Assembly: GCF_014644535.1 (NCBI RefSeq)
Contig: NZ_BMKW01000005.1
Span: 343,367 to 407,366, forward strand
Length of the DNA: 64,000 nucleotides
Source: Neoroseomonas lacus
GTDB taxonomy: Bacteria; Pseudomonadota; Alphaproteobacteria; Acetobacterales; Acetobacteraceae
Direction: 5' to 3'
The number at the start of each line of letters is the position of its first letter. Positions within the stretch are counted from its first letter, which is position 1. The translations under genes and the position numbers were made by a program. This document shows, in pieces, positions 1 through 8,861 of this stretch. A model generated the notes under the pieces. It was not told the DNA's origin and did no database searches. It was given only the letters and a program-made list of their open reading frames with translations.

Positions 1-554
1 TCGGCCGTGCCGCCTTCAGCGGCGATGATTCCATCCTGCGCGCGGTGATGAAGGTGCTGGATGAGGAGGGCTTCGAGGTGCTGGGCGCGCAGGAGGTGCT
101 GGCCGGGCTGTTACCGCCGGCCGCCCTGCTGGCCGGAGCGGCGCCGGATGAACTCGCGCGGGCGGATATCCAGCGCGGCATCGCGGTCTGCCGGGCGCTC
201 GGCATCGCTGATGTCGGGCAGGGCTGCGTGGTGCAGCACGGCCTGGTGCTGGCGGTCGAGGCGATCGAGGGCACCGATGCGATGCTCGCCCGCTGCGGCC
301 CGCTGCATCGCGAGGGGCCGGGCGGCGTGCTGGTGAAATGCCTCAAGCCCGGCCAGTCGCGTTTGGCCGACCTGCCGACCATCGGGCCGCGCACGGTCGA
401 TGGTGCGATTTCAGCGGGGCTGCGCGGCTTGGCCTTCGAGGCCAACGGCACCATCCTCCTGGAACGCGAGGCCACCATCGCGCGGGCCGCGGCGGCGGGT
501 ATCTTCCTGCTCGCCTTCGATCCCGCCGAGTACAACGAAGGAACGACAGCATGA
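1..554 (+). CDS. lpxI: UDP-2,3-diacylglucosamine pyrophosphatase LpxI, C-terminal part
   Basis: The reading frame is open from base 3, so the gene begins before the window. The visible protein starts [24 protein letters not shown], with the FSGDD and L-x-x-EGF pattern typical of LpxI, and continues through [19 protein letters not shown] and the GPRTV segment of the C-terminal domain. LpxI hydrolyses UDP-2,3-diacylglucosamine to lipid X in lipid A synthesis at the inner face of the cytoplasmic membrane; it is the alphaproteobacterial counterpart of LpxH. The stop overlaps the start of the next gene as ATGA, so the two are probably translationally coupled. The usual neighbours lpxA and lpxB are not visible. 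Confidence 0.88.
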   Translation, partial: GRAAFSGDDSILRAVMKVLDEEGFEVLGAQEVLAGLLPPAALLAGAAPDELARADIQRGIAVCRALGIADVGQGCVVQHGLVLAVEAIEGTDAMLARCGPLHREGPGGVLVKCLKPGQSRLADLPTIGPRTVDGAISAGLRGLAFEANGTILLEREATIARAAAAGIFLLAFDPAEYNEGTTA

Positions 555-946
555 GCCAGAGCCGCTTCCTGCACACCATGATCCGGGTCGGCGACCTCGA
601 CCGGTCCATCGCCTTCTACACCAAGCTGCTCGGCATGAAGGAACTGCGCCGCAACGACGTGCCGGCGGGCAAGTACACGCTCGTCTTCCTCGGCTACGGC
701 ACCGGCAATGCCGAAGGCCAGGGCGAGATCGAGCTGACCTACAATTACGGCGTCGAGAAGTATGAGCAGGGCACCGCCTTCGGGCATCTCGCCGTCGCCA
801 TGCCGGATGTCGCGGCGGCCTGCGAAGCGGTGCGCGCCGGCGGTGGCAAGGTGACGCGGGAGGCCGGGCCGGTGAAGCACGGCACCACCATCATCGCCTT
901 CGTCGAAGACCCCGATGGCTACAAGATTGAACTGATCCAGCGGTAA
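551..946 (+). CDS. gloA: Lactoylglutathione lyase (glyoxalase I)
   Basis: A 131-residue VOC-fold protein beginning [20 protein letters not shown]. It matches glyoxalase I over its full length: the FLHTMIRV strand with the first metal-ligand His, an ELTYNYG segment, an [11 protein letters not shown] segment with the second His, and an [16 protein letters not shown]-terminus with the catalytic Glu. The enzyme isomerises the methylglyoxal-glutathione hemithioacetal to S-lactoylglutathione in the cytosol. The start is fixed by the ATGA overlap with lpxI. Length and motifs are complete, and assignment to the family is firm. Confidence 0.93.
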   Translation: MSQSRFLHTMIRVGDLDRSIAFYTKLLGMKELRRNDVPAGKYTLVFLGYGTGNAEGQGEIELTYNYGVEKYEQGTAFGHLAVAMPDVAAACEAVRAGGGKVTREAGPVKHGTTIIAFVEDPDGYKIELIQR

Positions 947-1122
947 ACCGTGTGCCATCGGCGCGTCGCTCGGCGCGCCGATGGTCACCTCCCGTGCTGA
1001 TGCCGCAGCGGCGTGCCGTGGCTGGCCCGCCTGCCAAGCGGCCGGGCTGCCGCGCTAGACTTGGGACTCTTCTGCGGCCGTGGAGCGGGCCGATGTCGCG
1101 TCGGGCGCTCCCCGGGGAAGAT

Positions 1123-1638
1123 TTAGCTCTGCGGGCCTCCGGCCAAAGCAGCATGGGAACCGCTGCGGAGCCGGGCAAGGGGCCGATCAGATGACCGCCC
1201 TGACAGGCCCGTGCCTGACGCCTGTGGGACGCGATCGCGTTTCGGCAGAGTGCCCGCCATGAAGGCCGCCCACGGGTCCGCGGAAAGTGGCGTCCGGGCC
1301 GCGCGCTTGCGCGCCGCGGGCAGGGAGGGCTCGTGCAGCGCCGGGAGGATGCGGTGCATCGCCATCAGCAGGTCACGCGCTAGGTTCAGACGTTTGTTGG
1401 GTCGGGCCCTGAAATCCGACCGCCTTGCCGCTGCCACCTCGACCAGCACGGATACATCGGGGTGGGAGAAGAACCGATGAGGCGACATGCCCCAGGCCAG
1501 CAATGTTGCCCGGGCAGCGGTTTGTGCGGCGGCAAGCGCGACATGCGACCGCTTCCGATATAAACCAACTGCGACAATTGACGCAGCAGCTTTCGCGCGT
1601 TGTTCGTGATCGGCAATATGCTTGAGCATTAGCCTCAT
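1123..1638 (-). CDS. Hypothetical protein
   Basis: A 171-residue frame with no family I recognise. The first 105 residues are helical and Ala/Arg-rich (HIADHEQRAKAAASIVAVG and later text). The last 60 are Pro/Arg-rich and look less protein-like, so the true end or reality of the tail is uncertain. Support for translation: a strong Shine-Dalgarno GAGGGAG lies 7 nt before the ATG at 1638, and a promoter-like TTGTAC with a CGTATA-like box lies about 40-70 nt upstream in the gap to the Crp/Fnr gene. Codon choice in the first third is less GC-biased than in neighbouring genes, which could mean transfer or simply a non-gene. Confidence 0.4.
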   Translation of the reverse strand: MRLMLKHIADHEQRAKAAASIVAVGLYRKRSHVALAAAQTAARATLLAWGMSPHRFFSHPDVSVLVEVAAARRSDFRARPNKRLNLARDLLMAMHRILPALHEPSLPAARKRAARTPLSADPWAAFMAGTLPKRDRVPQASGTGLSGRSSDRPLARLRSGSHAALAGGPQS

Positions 1639-1736
1639 GTACCGCTCCCTCTCGTTTCAGGACGCGGAACATCGTAAGACTTCTTATACGACACTGCCTG
1701 TTCGTTACCGTACAAGTATGATCTAGCGCAACCGAT

Positions 1737-2495
1737 TCAGCCGTGATCGGCCTCTTCAGGCCCATCGAATGAAAGCAATTCCTGATATTCGTGGTGCACG
1801 GTGGCGTGGCATTCGCACGCCCTTGCCTGGAGCCCGCCATGGTCGAGGATCATGAGGCGCCCGGACCCGTAGATGATGTATCCGGCTTTCTGCAACTGAC
1901 CGGCTGCGACGGTGACGCCGGACCGACGGACGCCGAGCATTGTGGCGAGAAACTCATGCGTCATCGGGAAGGCGTCGCTGTCGGCCCGGTCACGCGCCAT
2001 CAGGATCCAGCGCGCGAGGCGTTGGTTCAGGGTATGGCGACCGTTGCACGCCGCTGTCTGCGCAACCTGCAAATGGAATGCCTGGGCGAAGCGAAGCACG
2101 TGGTCGCGTACCGCCGGGTTGCGGTCGAATGCCTCGCGAAACACGGCGGCCGGCAGGCGGCGCGCCGTGCCTTCGGATTGCCAGATGGCCTCGATGTTGC
2201 TTTGACGGATGCCGAGCAGGGCGGCGAAACCAACCATACCTTCCCGGCCGATCAGTCCAACTTCGGTCGCATCGCCATGCTGCAGCATCAGGACCATCGA
2301 GACCCAGCCCTTTTCGGGAAAGTAGACGAAGCTGTTCGCCTCCCCGGCAGCAAGAAGCGTCTGCCGCAGCGGGAACGTGATCAGCTCCATCTGCGGCAGC
2401 AACCGTTCGATTTCCTGTTTCGGCAGCGAAGCCAGGAGACGATTTTGCGTGGGAAAACGCGCGGTGCGACGATGCGGCACGGGCATTCCTTGCAA
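1737..2495 (-). CDS. Crp/Fnr family transcriptional regulator
   Basis: A 252-residue protein with an N-terminal cyclic-nucleotide-binding-like beta-roll (about residues 20-140; GEANSFVYFPEKGWVSM is a typical strand pair) and a C-terminal helix-turn-helix (about 175-215; THEFLATMLGVRRSGVTVA). The family regulates genes in response to small ligands, redox state or anaerobiosis. There is no N-terminal cysteine cluster of the FNR [4Fe-4S] type, so an oxygen sensor of that kind is unlikely; the ligand is unknown. A second Met at residue 4 could be the start. A sigma-70-like promoter lies about 70 nt upstream. The neighbours give no hint of the regulon. Confidence 0.85.
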   Translation of the reverse strand: MQGMPVPHRRTARFPTQNRLLASLPKQEIERLLPQMELITFPLRQTLLAAGEANSFVYFPEKGWVSMVLMLQHGDATEVGLIGREGMVGFAALLGIRQSNIEAIWQSEGTARRLPAAVFREAFDRNPAVRDHVLRFAQAFHLQVAQTAACNGRHTLNQRLARWILMARDRADSDAFPMTHEFLATMLGVRRSGVTVAAGQLQKAGYIIYGSGRLMILDHGGLQARACECHATVHHEYQELLSFDGPEEADHG

Positions 2496-2929
2496 CGGAG
2501 TTCGGCGAGAGAGGCACGCTCTCCCAGCCGTCCGTGCCGGGTCTGGCCACGCTGGATGGGGTTATATTTTAGGGCGGACGCAAATTTAAAAGCAACGTCG
2601 ATATGACGCGTCTGTGATCGGATCTTTCCGGGCGATTGCGCCCGAGCCGCCACGTCCGACCGGCTGAACGACGGTGGCCTGGTGACGCCTCCGCCCGGCG
2701 CGGCGCCAGCGCCTGGAGTCCTTGGCCGGACCAAGTGGCGGGCAGTGGACGCCGGCGGTCGTGGCCGGCACGATCAGGCGCATGACCAACCGTAATGCTC
2801 CCGCCTCAACCCTGGCCCGTCACGAGCCGACCATCGGCGCCCGGCCCGCCGCCGCGTCGGCTTGGCTCTCGGAAGCCACTGCGCGTGGCCGCCGGCACGC
2901 GGTGAGCCAAGGTTAGGGTGGGCGCGGGC
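2496..2929. other. Intergenic gap
   Basis: Divergent gap between the Crp/Fnr gene and the YcjX-like gene. Apart from the minus-strand promoter described separately I see no RNA gene or convincing small gene. Antisense frames that run in here from the YcjX-like gene are shadows. Confidence 0.5.
2566..2595 (-). promoter_or_regulatory. Candidate sigma-70 promoter for the Crp/Fnr gene
   Basis: On the minus strand TTGCTT (2595-2590) is followed after 18 bases by TAAAAT (2571-2566), in an unusually AT-rich patch, about 70 bases upstream of the ATG at 2495. Found by eye; no transcription start is known. Confidence 0.5.
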
Positions 2930-4318
2930 ATGGACCCGCTGTCGCTGATCCGCGGCGTCCTCGACACCACCGAGGACGCCGCCCGCGCGCTGGTGGGGCG
3001 GGAACGGCTGCGTCTTGCCGTGACCGGCCTGTCGCGCGCCGGCAAGACCGTCTTCCTGACCTCGCTGATCGCCAACCTGGTCGCGGCCGGGCGCGGAGCG
3101 CGCACCCTGCCGGCGCTGGATGAGGCCGTCGGCGGGCGCATCCGCCGCGTGCAGGTGGTCCCGGCCGGGACCGAGACGGTGCCCCGCTTCGACCCCGAGG
3201 CGCATCTCGGCGCGCTCGCGGCCGACCCGCCGCATTGGCCGGAACGCACCGAGGATTTCTCGACGCTGTCCATCGCCATCGATGTCGAGCGCCGCACCTC
3301 GCTGGGCGGGCTGCTGCCGGACCGGCGGGTGACGCTCGACCTGCTCGACTATCCGGGCGAGTGGCTGCTCGACCTGCCCATGCTGCGGCAGGATTACGCG
3401 AGCTGGTCGGCGGCGACGCTCACGCGCCTGCGCCGCGGCGCGCGGGCCGAGGTGGCGCGCGACTTCCTCGCCTTCATCGACGCCCTGCCGGGCGACGCGG
3501 CGGCCGAGGATGCCTTGGCCAAGCGTGGCTACACGCTGTACCGCGACGCGCTGCGCGCCTGCCGCGACGAGCATGGGCTGCGCTTCCTCCAGCCCGGGCG
3601 TTTCCTCAACCCCGGCCCGCGCGGGGAGGCCCCGCTGCTGTGGTTCTTCCCGCTGCCCGAGGGCGCGCGGGGCGGGCTCGCCTCGCTGTGCGCGCGGCGC
3701 TACGCGGCCTATCTCGACGACCAGCGCAGCAACTTCCTCGACCCCTTTTTCACGCGCTTCCATCGTCAGGTCGTGCTGGTCGATGTGCTGGGTGCACTGC
3801 ATGCCGGGCAGGAGGCCTTCGAGGACACCGCCGAGGCGTTGGCCGCCGTCGCCGCGGTGGTCTCGGGCGGCAATTGGCTTGAGCGCCTGCTGGGGGCCGC
3901 GCCGACGCGCGTTGCCTTCGCCGCGACCAAGGCGGACCACGTGCCATCCCGCGCCCGGGATTCGTTGGCCGCGCTGGTGGAACACATCGCCCTCGGCGCG
4001 CGGGGGCGGGCCGAGGCCGGTGGTGCCGCGACTTCCTTCCATGCGCTCGCCGCCATTCGCTGCACCGAGGACGCGGTGGCGACGCTGGAAGGTCAGGCCT
4101 TCGCCGCCGTGCGCGGGATTCTTTTGAATGAGGGCCGGGGCGCCACCATCTATCCGGGGGAGGTGCCCATGCGACCACCCGAACCCGCCTTCTGGCAGTC
4201 CGGTTTCTTCCGGATGCCGGAGTTCCGCCCGCCGCGTCTGGACCCGGCCGGGGCATCCGGCGTGCCGCATCTGGGCATGGATGGGCTGCTCGCCTGGCTG
4301 CTGGGGGATGCGCTGTGA
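2930..4318 (+). CDS. YcjX-family stress protein (DUF463 P-loop GTPase-like)
   Basis: About 462 residues. A P-loop stands near the N-terminus in VTGLSRAGKTVFLTSLI, the exact YcjX signature, followed by a DLLDYPGEWLLDLPML segment that takes the place of the G3/DxxG motif. YcjX proteins are predicted nucleotide-binding proteins linked in enterobacteria to the phage-shock regulon; the biochemical role is not settled. The ATG at 2930 is preferred over the GTG at 2918 because family members begin close to the DPLSLIRG segment. The stop overlaps the GTG start of the next gene by 4 bases, and the YcjX-YcjF pairing is conserved, so they form an operon. Confidence 0.9.
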   Translation: MDPLSLIRGVLDTTEDAARALVGRERLRLAVTGLSRAGKTVFLTSLIANLVAAGRGARTLPALDEAVGGRIRRVQVVPAGTETVPRFDPEAHLGALAADPPHWPERTEDFSTLSIAIDVERRTSLGGLLPDRRVTLDLLDYPGEWLLDLPMLRQDYASWSAATLTRLRRGARAEVARDFLAFIDALPGDAAAEDALAKRGYTLYRDALRACRDEHGLRFLQPGRFLNPGPRGEAPLLWFFPLPEGARGGLASLCARRYAAYLDDQRSNFLDPFFTRFHRQVVLVDVLGALHAGQEAFEDTAEALAAVAAVVSGGNWLERLLGAAPTRVAFAATKADHVPSRARDSLAALVEHIALGARGRAEAGGAATSFHALAAIRCTEDAVATLEGQAFAAVRGILLNEGRGATIYPGEVPMRPPEPAFWQSGFFRMPEFRPPRLDPAGASGVPHLGMDGLLAWLLGDAL

Positions 4319-5178
4319 GCGCCGCCCCACCGCCACGGGTGATCCTGGAAGAACCTGCTTCGGCCGCTCAGAGGCTCGATTTCGGCTGGGAGGTCGCGGT
4401 CGCGCCGGCGGCGCCGATCGATCGCGGCTGGTCATCCCTGGGGCTCGCCGGGCTGGGGCTGGCGGTACTGCTGCTGGGCTTCTCGCTGCTGGAGGCGGGC
4501 AATTTCGTCGCGGCGCAATTCAGCCAGGCGGCCTGGCTGGGCTGGGTGACGCTGGCCGTCGCGGCGGCGGGATTCGGGCTGGTTTTCGCCGCGGTGGGGC
4601 GGGAGATGCGCGGGTATCTCGCGCTCGGCAAGGTGGACGCGGTGCGGGCGGCGCATGCGCGTGGCGATGTCGTGGCGCTGCGCGGCGCCTTGCAGGATTG
4701 GCAGGCGCGGCTGCCGGAAGGCCGTGCCCGCGCCGCCGGGCTGGCCGACATGCCGATCGATGCGGCCTGCGCGCTGGTCGAGGCGACCACCCTGGCGCCG
4801 ATCGCGCGGGATGCCGAGGCGTTGGGCCGCGCGGCGGCGATCCAGGCCTTCGCGATGACGGCGGTCAGCCCTTCGCCTGGGCTCGACGTGCTGGTGTTCT
4901 CCTGGCGGGGCATCCGGCTGGTGCGGCAAGTGGCGGCGTTGCATGGGTTGCGGCCGGGCATCGCCGGCACTGTTGCGCTGCTGCGGCGGGTGGCGATGGA
5001 TGCGGCGACGGTGGCGGCGACCGATGTGGCGGTGGAAGCAATGTTGCGCGGCGTGCTGAGCAGTCGGATCGCCGAGCATGTGGCGGGCGAGACGGCGGCG
5101 GGCGCGGTGGCGGCGCGGCGGATGATCCTGCTGGCCCGAGCGGCCGATGAGGCCTGCCGGGTGCTGCCGAGGGGCTAG
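4315..5178 (+). CDS. YcjF-like inner-membrane protein (TIGR01620/DUF697 family)
   Basis: A 287-residue protein with two hydrophobic segments near residues 41-62 and 72-92, followed by a long Ala-rich helical domain and a DUF697-like hydrophobic stretch around residues 190-240 (GLDVLVFSWRGIRLVRQVA). YcjF is the membrane partner encoded next to YcjX. The start is the GTG overlapping the ycjX-like stop as GTGA, a typical coupled arrangement. Function is unknown beyond association with envelope stress; family membership rests on the context and hydropathy as much as on motifs. Confidence 0.8.
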   Translation: MSAAPPPRVILEEPASAAQRLDFGWEVAVAPAAPIDRGWSSLGLAGLGLAVLLLGFSLLEAGNFVAAQFSQAAWLGWVTLAVAAAGFGLVFAAVGREMRGYLALGKVDAVRAAHARGDVVALRGALQDWQARLPEGRARAAGLADMPIDAACALVEATTLAPIARDAEALGRAAAIQAFAMTAVSPSPGLDVLVFSWRGIRLVRQVAALHGLRPGIAGTVALLRRVAMDAATVAATDVAVEAMLRGVLSSRIAEHVAGETAAGAVAARRMILLARAADEACRVLPRG

Positions 5179-5799
5179 GACGGTCTGCGTTGGCCCGCCC
5201 TCACGTCAGTCTCTCCAAGTCAGTGTTTCGTCGAGTGCCTTCACTCGCCTGACAGATCTCGGTCAGGCGCGATTTGCCGGAAGCTGATCTTGATCAGATG
5301 GAATTACCCGAGCGGAGGACGATGACCGCGAGCCCCATGACCCAAGTGGAAATCTGCGTGCCGGAGCGAACGGAAATCCCAGCGGAGCGGCCGAGAGGTG
5401 GTGGCGCTGCTCCTGGGCCCTGGTTCGGCCCGCGGTCATGTTCACTCTTCGTTGATTCTGCAGCACAGGAAGCACCCATCGCCGCGCGGTACTGGCTAAA
5501 CGGCTGATTTTTCATGCTTTAAGATTTTATTCTTCTAACGGCTTTTCGCTGCGATGCCGCCGACACCAGGCCGCCGTCTACAATTCAATTATACCAATAG
5601 CATGCCGTGGAAATCCACTGCCATCTCATGAGGAATTATCCCCAAGAGATGCAATCCAAACCCTCCCCGAGGCGCCCCAACCGTGCCAACCTGCTGGCGA
5701 CGATCCTCCCCTGCCCAACGCCAGATCGAGGTGTCCAGAGGCCCTTGGGCCTTTGGCGGGGAGGTTTGGAGGGGCGGCGCCCCTCCATGTCGGCTGCCC
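5179..5799. other. Intergenic gap with repeat element
   Basis: Separates the YcjF-like gene from the convergent phosphodiesterase gene. The first half holds no gene I can support; short frames on both strands here lack ribosome sites. The second half carries a copy of the GGAGGGGC hairpin repeat described at 5713-5787. A less GC-rich patch at about 5510-5600 has no clear feature. Confidence 0.5.
5713..5787. repeat. Dispersed intergenic repeat with GGAGGGGC hairpin (copy 1)
   Basis: Begins with a GCCCAACGCCAGATCGAGGT block, then AGAGGCCCTTGGGCCTTTGG, and ends in a perfect 8-bp hairpin, GGAGGGGC-GGC-GCCCCTCC at 5768-5786. The first block recurs inverted at about 13794-13827, and the whole layout recurs directly at about 13932-14010. 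It lies just after the stop of the minus-strand phosphodiesterase gene, where the hairpin could also slow transcription, although there is no T-tract. Confidence 0.6.
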
Positions 5800-7245
5800 C
5801 TACTGCGCCACCGCCGGCAACCGCAGCGCCCGCCGCAGCGCGGTCGGGTAAAACCGCCCGTCCGGCCCGCGCATCGCCTCCAGCACGAAGCCGCCGGGCA
5901 GGGTGAGCACCTCCCGTGCGGGCGGCGCATCGGCCGTGGCGTCGAGGGCGCCGAGCAAGGCGCGCCCCTCCATGCCCTCGCCGGGCAGGCCGAGGATGTG
6001 CAGCACGGTCGGCACGATGTCGGTCAGGTCGGCGGCTTCCTGGGCCACCGCGCCGCGCCTGAAGGGGCCGCCCTGCATCACCAGCACGGTGGCGAGTTCC
6101 GCCCGGTGTAGCCCGCCATGCATGCCGCCGCCTTCGGGCACATCCGGGGCGTCGAAGGGGGCGAAGCCGGGCATGCCCCATTCGTCGGCCGCTTCATCGC
6201 CGGCGAAGGTCGCCACCAGGTCGGCGCTGCGGGCATGGGCGCTGCCGAGCAGGGAAAGCGGGGCGGCGCGTCCCGGCGGCAGGATCGCCGGGTCGCGGGC
6301 GAGCAGCGGCCCGGCCCAGGGCTGGGTGGCTAGGAAGTCGGCGATCTGTGGGGCGAGGGTGGGGTCACGCAACCACATGCCCGGGGCGGCGGCGGGGGCG
6401 ACCACGACATCGACATCCGCGCCCATGCCGGTGCCGGCGCGGAAGCCGGCGCGGCACAGCTCGTCGCGCAGGGACCGCTTGCCGCGGCCGGTGACGTGGC
6501 CGTGGTCGGACAGCACGATGATGGCGATCTCCTCCGCATCGGGCTGGGCGTCGCGCCAGGCGCGGATGCGCCCCAGCACGGCGTCGGCGGCGTGCAGCGC
6601 CGCCAGCGTGTGCGGCGCACGCAGCCCGCCCCAATGGAAGGAGACATCGGGTTCCGATAGCCAGAGCAGCGCGACATCGGGCCGCAGCTTTGGCAGCACA
6701 TGGTCGAGCAGCACGCGGCCGGCGAATTCGACGCGCGGGGTGTTGGGCACGCTTGCCGCCGGCGTCGGGCCGAGGGCCTCGCGCACCGCCTCGGCGGAGG
6801 CGCCGTCGATGTCCTCGACATTCCAGCGGAAGGCGTCGAGCCGTTCGGCCGCCGGATGGAGCAGGCGCGCAGCACCCGCCGTGCCGGCACTGATCAGGGC
6901 GAAGCGCAGTCCGAAGGGGGCGAGGCGCTCGGCCAGGCTGGAGCGCTGCAGCGGCGACTCGGCGCCGGCGGCCATCAACAGCACGTCTTCCACCAGTTTG
7001 GTGCGCAGCAGGCGGTCGGGTGCCACCGAGGCGTCGAACACCGTGTTCGCCACCATGCCATGCGCGCCGGGCCGGCAGCCGGTGATGAAGGACGGCGTGG
7101 CGACGCGGGTTTCGGAGGGGAAGACGCTGCGCGCATTGGCGAAGCGCGTCCCCTCGGCGGTTAGGGCGAAGAGGTTCGGCGTCGCGGTGGCGTCCACCAT
7201 GTCAGGCCGCATGCCGTCGAGGGCGACCATGATGACGCGGGTCAT
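5800..7245 (-). CDS. Type I phosphodiesterase / nucleotide pyrophosphatase family protein
   Basis: A 481-residue member of the alkaline phosphatase superfamily. Visible metal-site and catalytic elements are VALDGMRPD at residues 7-15 (metal Asp), FPSETRVATPS at about 41-51 (nucleophile region), and LSDHGHVTGRGK near 245 (metal Asp-His pair), with a late GGMHGGLHRAEL segment supplying a further His. The family hydrolyses phosphodiester or pyrophosphate bonds, often in nucleotide or phospholipid substrates. No signal peptide is evident, so it is probably cytosolic. Substrate is unknown. It stands alone between two repeat-bearing gaps. Confidence 0.85.
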   Translation of the reverse strand: MTRVIMVALDGMRPDMVDATATPNLFALTAEGTRFANARSVFPSETRVATPSFITGCRPGAHGMVANTVFDASVAPDRLLRTKLVEDVLLMAAGAESPLQRSSLAERLAPFGLRFALISAGTAGAARLLHPAAERLDAFRWNVEDIDGASAEAVREALGPTPAASVPNTPRVEFAGRVLLDHVLPKLRPDVALLWLSEPDVSFHWGGLRAPHTLAALHAADAVLGRIRAWRDAQPDAEEIAIIVLSDHGHVTGRGKRSLRDELCRAGFRAGTGMGADVDVVVAPAAAPGMWLRDPTLAPQIADFLATQPWAGPLLARDPAILPPGRAAPLSLLGSAHARSADLVATFAGDEAADEWGMPGFAPFDAPDVPEGGGMHGGLHRAELATVLVMQGGPFRRGAVAQEAADLTDIVPTVLHILGLPGEGMEGRALLGALDATADAPPAREVLTLPGGFVLEAMRGPDGRFYPTALRRALRLPAVAQ

Positions 7246-7841
7246 GGCGCGGGCCGCATCGAGTGGGTCGACATGCCCTTGGTCGGGGCGCTGGCGTAGT
7301 GCGGCATGGCGTGTCTCCTCAGGCAGTCACGATGGGGCCGGCGGCTGTCGCGCCGCGGCCCGGTGGAAGCCGCGTGACATGGCCTTCGCGTTCGGCCGAT
7401 GACAGTGGGGTGAAGAAGCGATGACGTTCCGGATGGTGCGACGGTTGTCGGCGCTGGTCGATCCGCTGGGCGGCCGGCGCGCATGGTGCCGATAGCGCTG
7501 GTCTTGAGCGGTGGGAGCGAGGGGGGCGTTGCCCCTCTCGAACTTTCCCCACCATGGGAGCCCCTCGTCCTTTTGCCAACGGCCCTAACTGATGACCTTT
7601 AGGCGGCAAGGATGGAGGGGCTCTGCCCCTCCAAACCACCCCGACAAATGATAGTATCATTTGGAAAGCCGACTGTTGGTGCTGGGCATGAGAGGCATTC
7701 TGCGCCGGCGGCACGCGCTCCGTGCGCGGAGGCGGGTTTCGGCGCCTTTCCTAACTCTGGCGCCGGTCGCCGTGGGCAGGTAGGACGCCGACGCCCGCCC
7801 TGGCGCACCAAGGGCGTCGCGCCTCGCTGGCAGACCGTCGG
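7246..7841. other. Intergenic gap with hairpin repeats
   Basis: Nearly 600 bases without a supportable gene, between two minus-strand genes. It holds an imperfect GC hairpin at about 7519-7539 and the hairpin repeat at 7614-7632. Frames on both strands across the gap are compositional. Any promoter for the phosphodiesterase gene should lie in 7246-7500, but none stands out. Confidence 0.5.
7614..7632. repeat. GGAGGGGC hairpin repeat (copy 2)
   Basis: Perfect 8-bp stem, GGAGGGGC-TCT-GCCCCTCC, the same core as at 5768-5786 and 13989-14009. The flanking CCAAACCACCCC resembles the GGTTTGGA flank of copy 1 in reverse orientation. It lies between two minus-strand genes and could act as a transcription-slowing hairpin. 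Confidence 0.6.
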
Positions 7842-8861
7842 TCAGGCCAGGCGATAGAAGCGGGAGGCCGAGCGCCAGAACAGGTCGGCCTTCTCCTCGG
7901 CCGAGGCGCCCGCGGCGATGCGCTTGAAGGCGTTCCAGCCGGCGGCATAGCCGTAGCCGCCCTTGTCGACGGGGAAGTTGCTCTCGAACATGCAGCGGCT
8001 GGTGCCGAACATCTCGATGCAAGGCTCCATCCAGGGCTTCCAGGCCTCGGCGAGCATCGTCGAGGAGGGCGCGATCTCGCCCTGTTCCAGCCCCAGGCCA
8101 GGCAGACGCATGCCGAGACCGCCGACCTTCACCATCACATTCGGGCAGGCGGCGAGGTCGCGCATGTTGGCCGACCAAGTGGCGAACACCTCATCCCGAC
8201 GGCCGGCGTAGCTGCTGATGCCGAGGATGCCGCCGCAATGGTTCAGCACCATCGGCACCGCGGGGAAGGCACGGGCGAGGGCGGTGAGCTTCGGGATCTG
8301 GTGGAAGTACATCCAGGAATCGAAGGACAGGCCGCGCTTGCCGAGTTCCGCGATGCCGGCGCGGAAGCCGGCGCTGTCGAGCATGTCCTCGGCAGGCGTG
8401 TAGGCCGGGTTCAGCACCACGGGGTCGGTGTCCCAGGTGGCGATGTGGCGGATGCCGCGGAAGCGTCCATTGCCGGCGGCGAGGTGGGCATCGAGTACGG
8501 CACCCGCCGCCGCGCCGCGCGTCAGGTCGGCGAAGCCGACGATGCCGGCGCAGACGCGCACATCGCCATAGATTCCGCTCTCGCACATCGCGGCGACGCC
8601 GGCGGCGTATTGGGTTTCGCCGACCGGGCGGAGTTCCTCGGGGCCATCGGCACGGTGGAAGGCGCGCGCCTGCACCAGCACCGTCGCGTAGACGTCGTGA
8701 CCGGTGCGGATATCGGCGAGGATGTCGTCGAGGCGATAGCGCCAGCCCGGCCGTTCCCACAGATGATGATGCGGGTCGACGATGCGCTGGCCGGGGTCGA
8801 GGATTTCCTCCTGCCGCGCGGCAAGCCATTCCTCGCGGACGGGGATGTAGTGCTGGCTCAT
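7842..8861 (-). CDS. Amidohydrolase family protein (amidohydrolase 2, TIM barrel)
   Basis: A 339-residue metal-dependent hydrolase. RIVDPHHHLWERPG near residue 26 carries the first-strand HxH metal motif; VLNHCGG in the middle and MFESNFPVDKGGYGY near the C-terminus are the other conserved barrel-end motifs of the amidohydrolase 2 family (relatives act on lactones, dicarboxylates or decarboxylation substrates). It is probably cytosolic. Its start codon overlaps the stop of the upstream flavin monooxygenase by 4 bases, so the two are coupled and probably act on successive intermediates of one catabolic route. The substrate cannot be read from the sequence. Confidence 0.87.
   Translation of the reverse strand: MSQHYIPVREEWLAARQEEILDPGQRIVDPHHHLWERPGWRYRLDDILADIRTGHDVYATVLVQARAFHRADGPEELRPVGETQYAAGVAAMCESGIYGDVRVCAGIVGFADLTRGAAAGAVLDAHLAAGNGRFRGIRHIATWDTDPVVLNPAYTPAEDMLDSAGFRAGIAELGKRGLSFDSWMYFHQIPKLTALARAFPAVPMVLNHCGGILGISSYAGRRDEVFATWSANMRDLAACPNVMVKVGGLGMRLPGLGLEQGEIAPSSTMLAEAWKPWMEPCIEMFGTSRCMFESNFPVDKGGYGYAAGWNAFKRIAAGASAEEKADLFWRSASRFYRLA

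Noticed and set aside
338..946. A longer start for the glyoxalase gene, at 338
   Set aside because: The extension would overlap lpxI in another frame and is Arg-rich; the ATG at 551 gives the family's exact N-terminus.
2774..4435. A 553-codon minus-strand frame opposite the YcjX-like gene
   Set aside because: Arg/Gly/Gln-rich low-complexity text, no motif, and the plus-strand gene has a P-loop and family-wide similarity.
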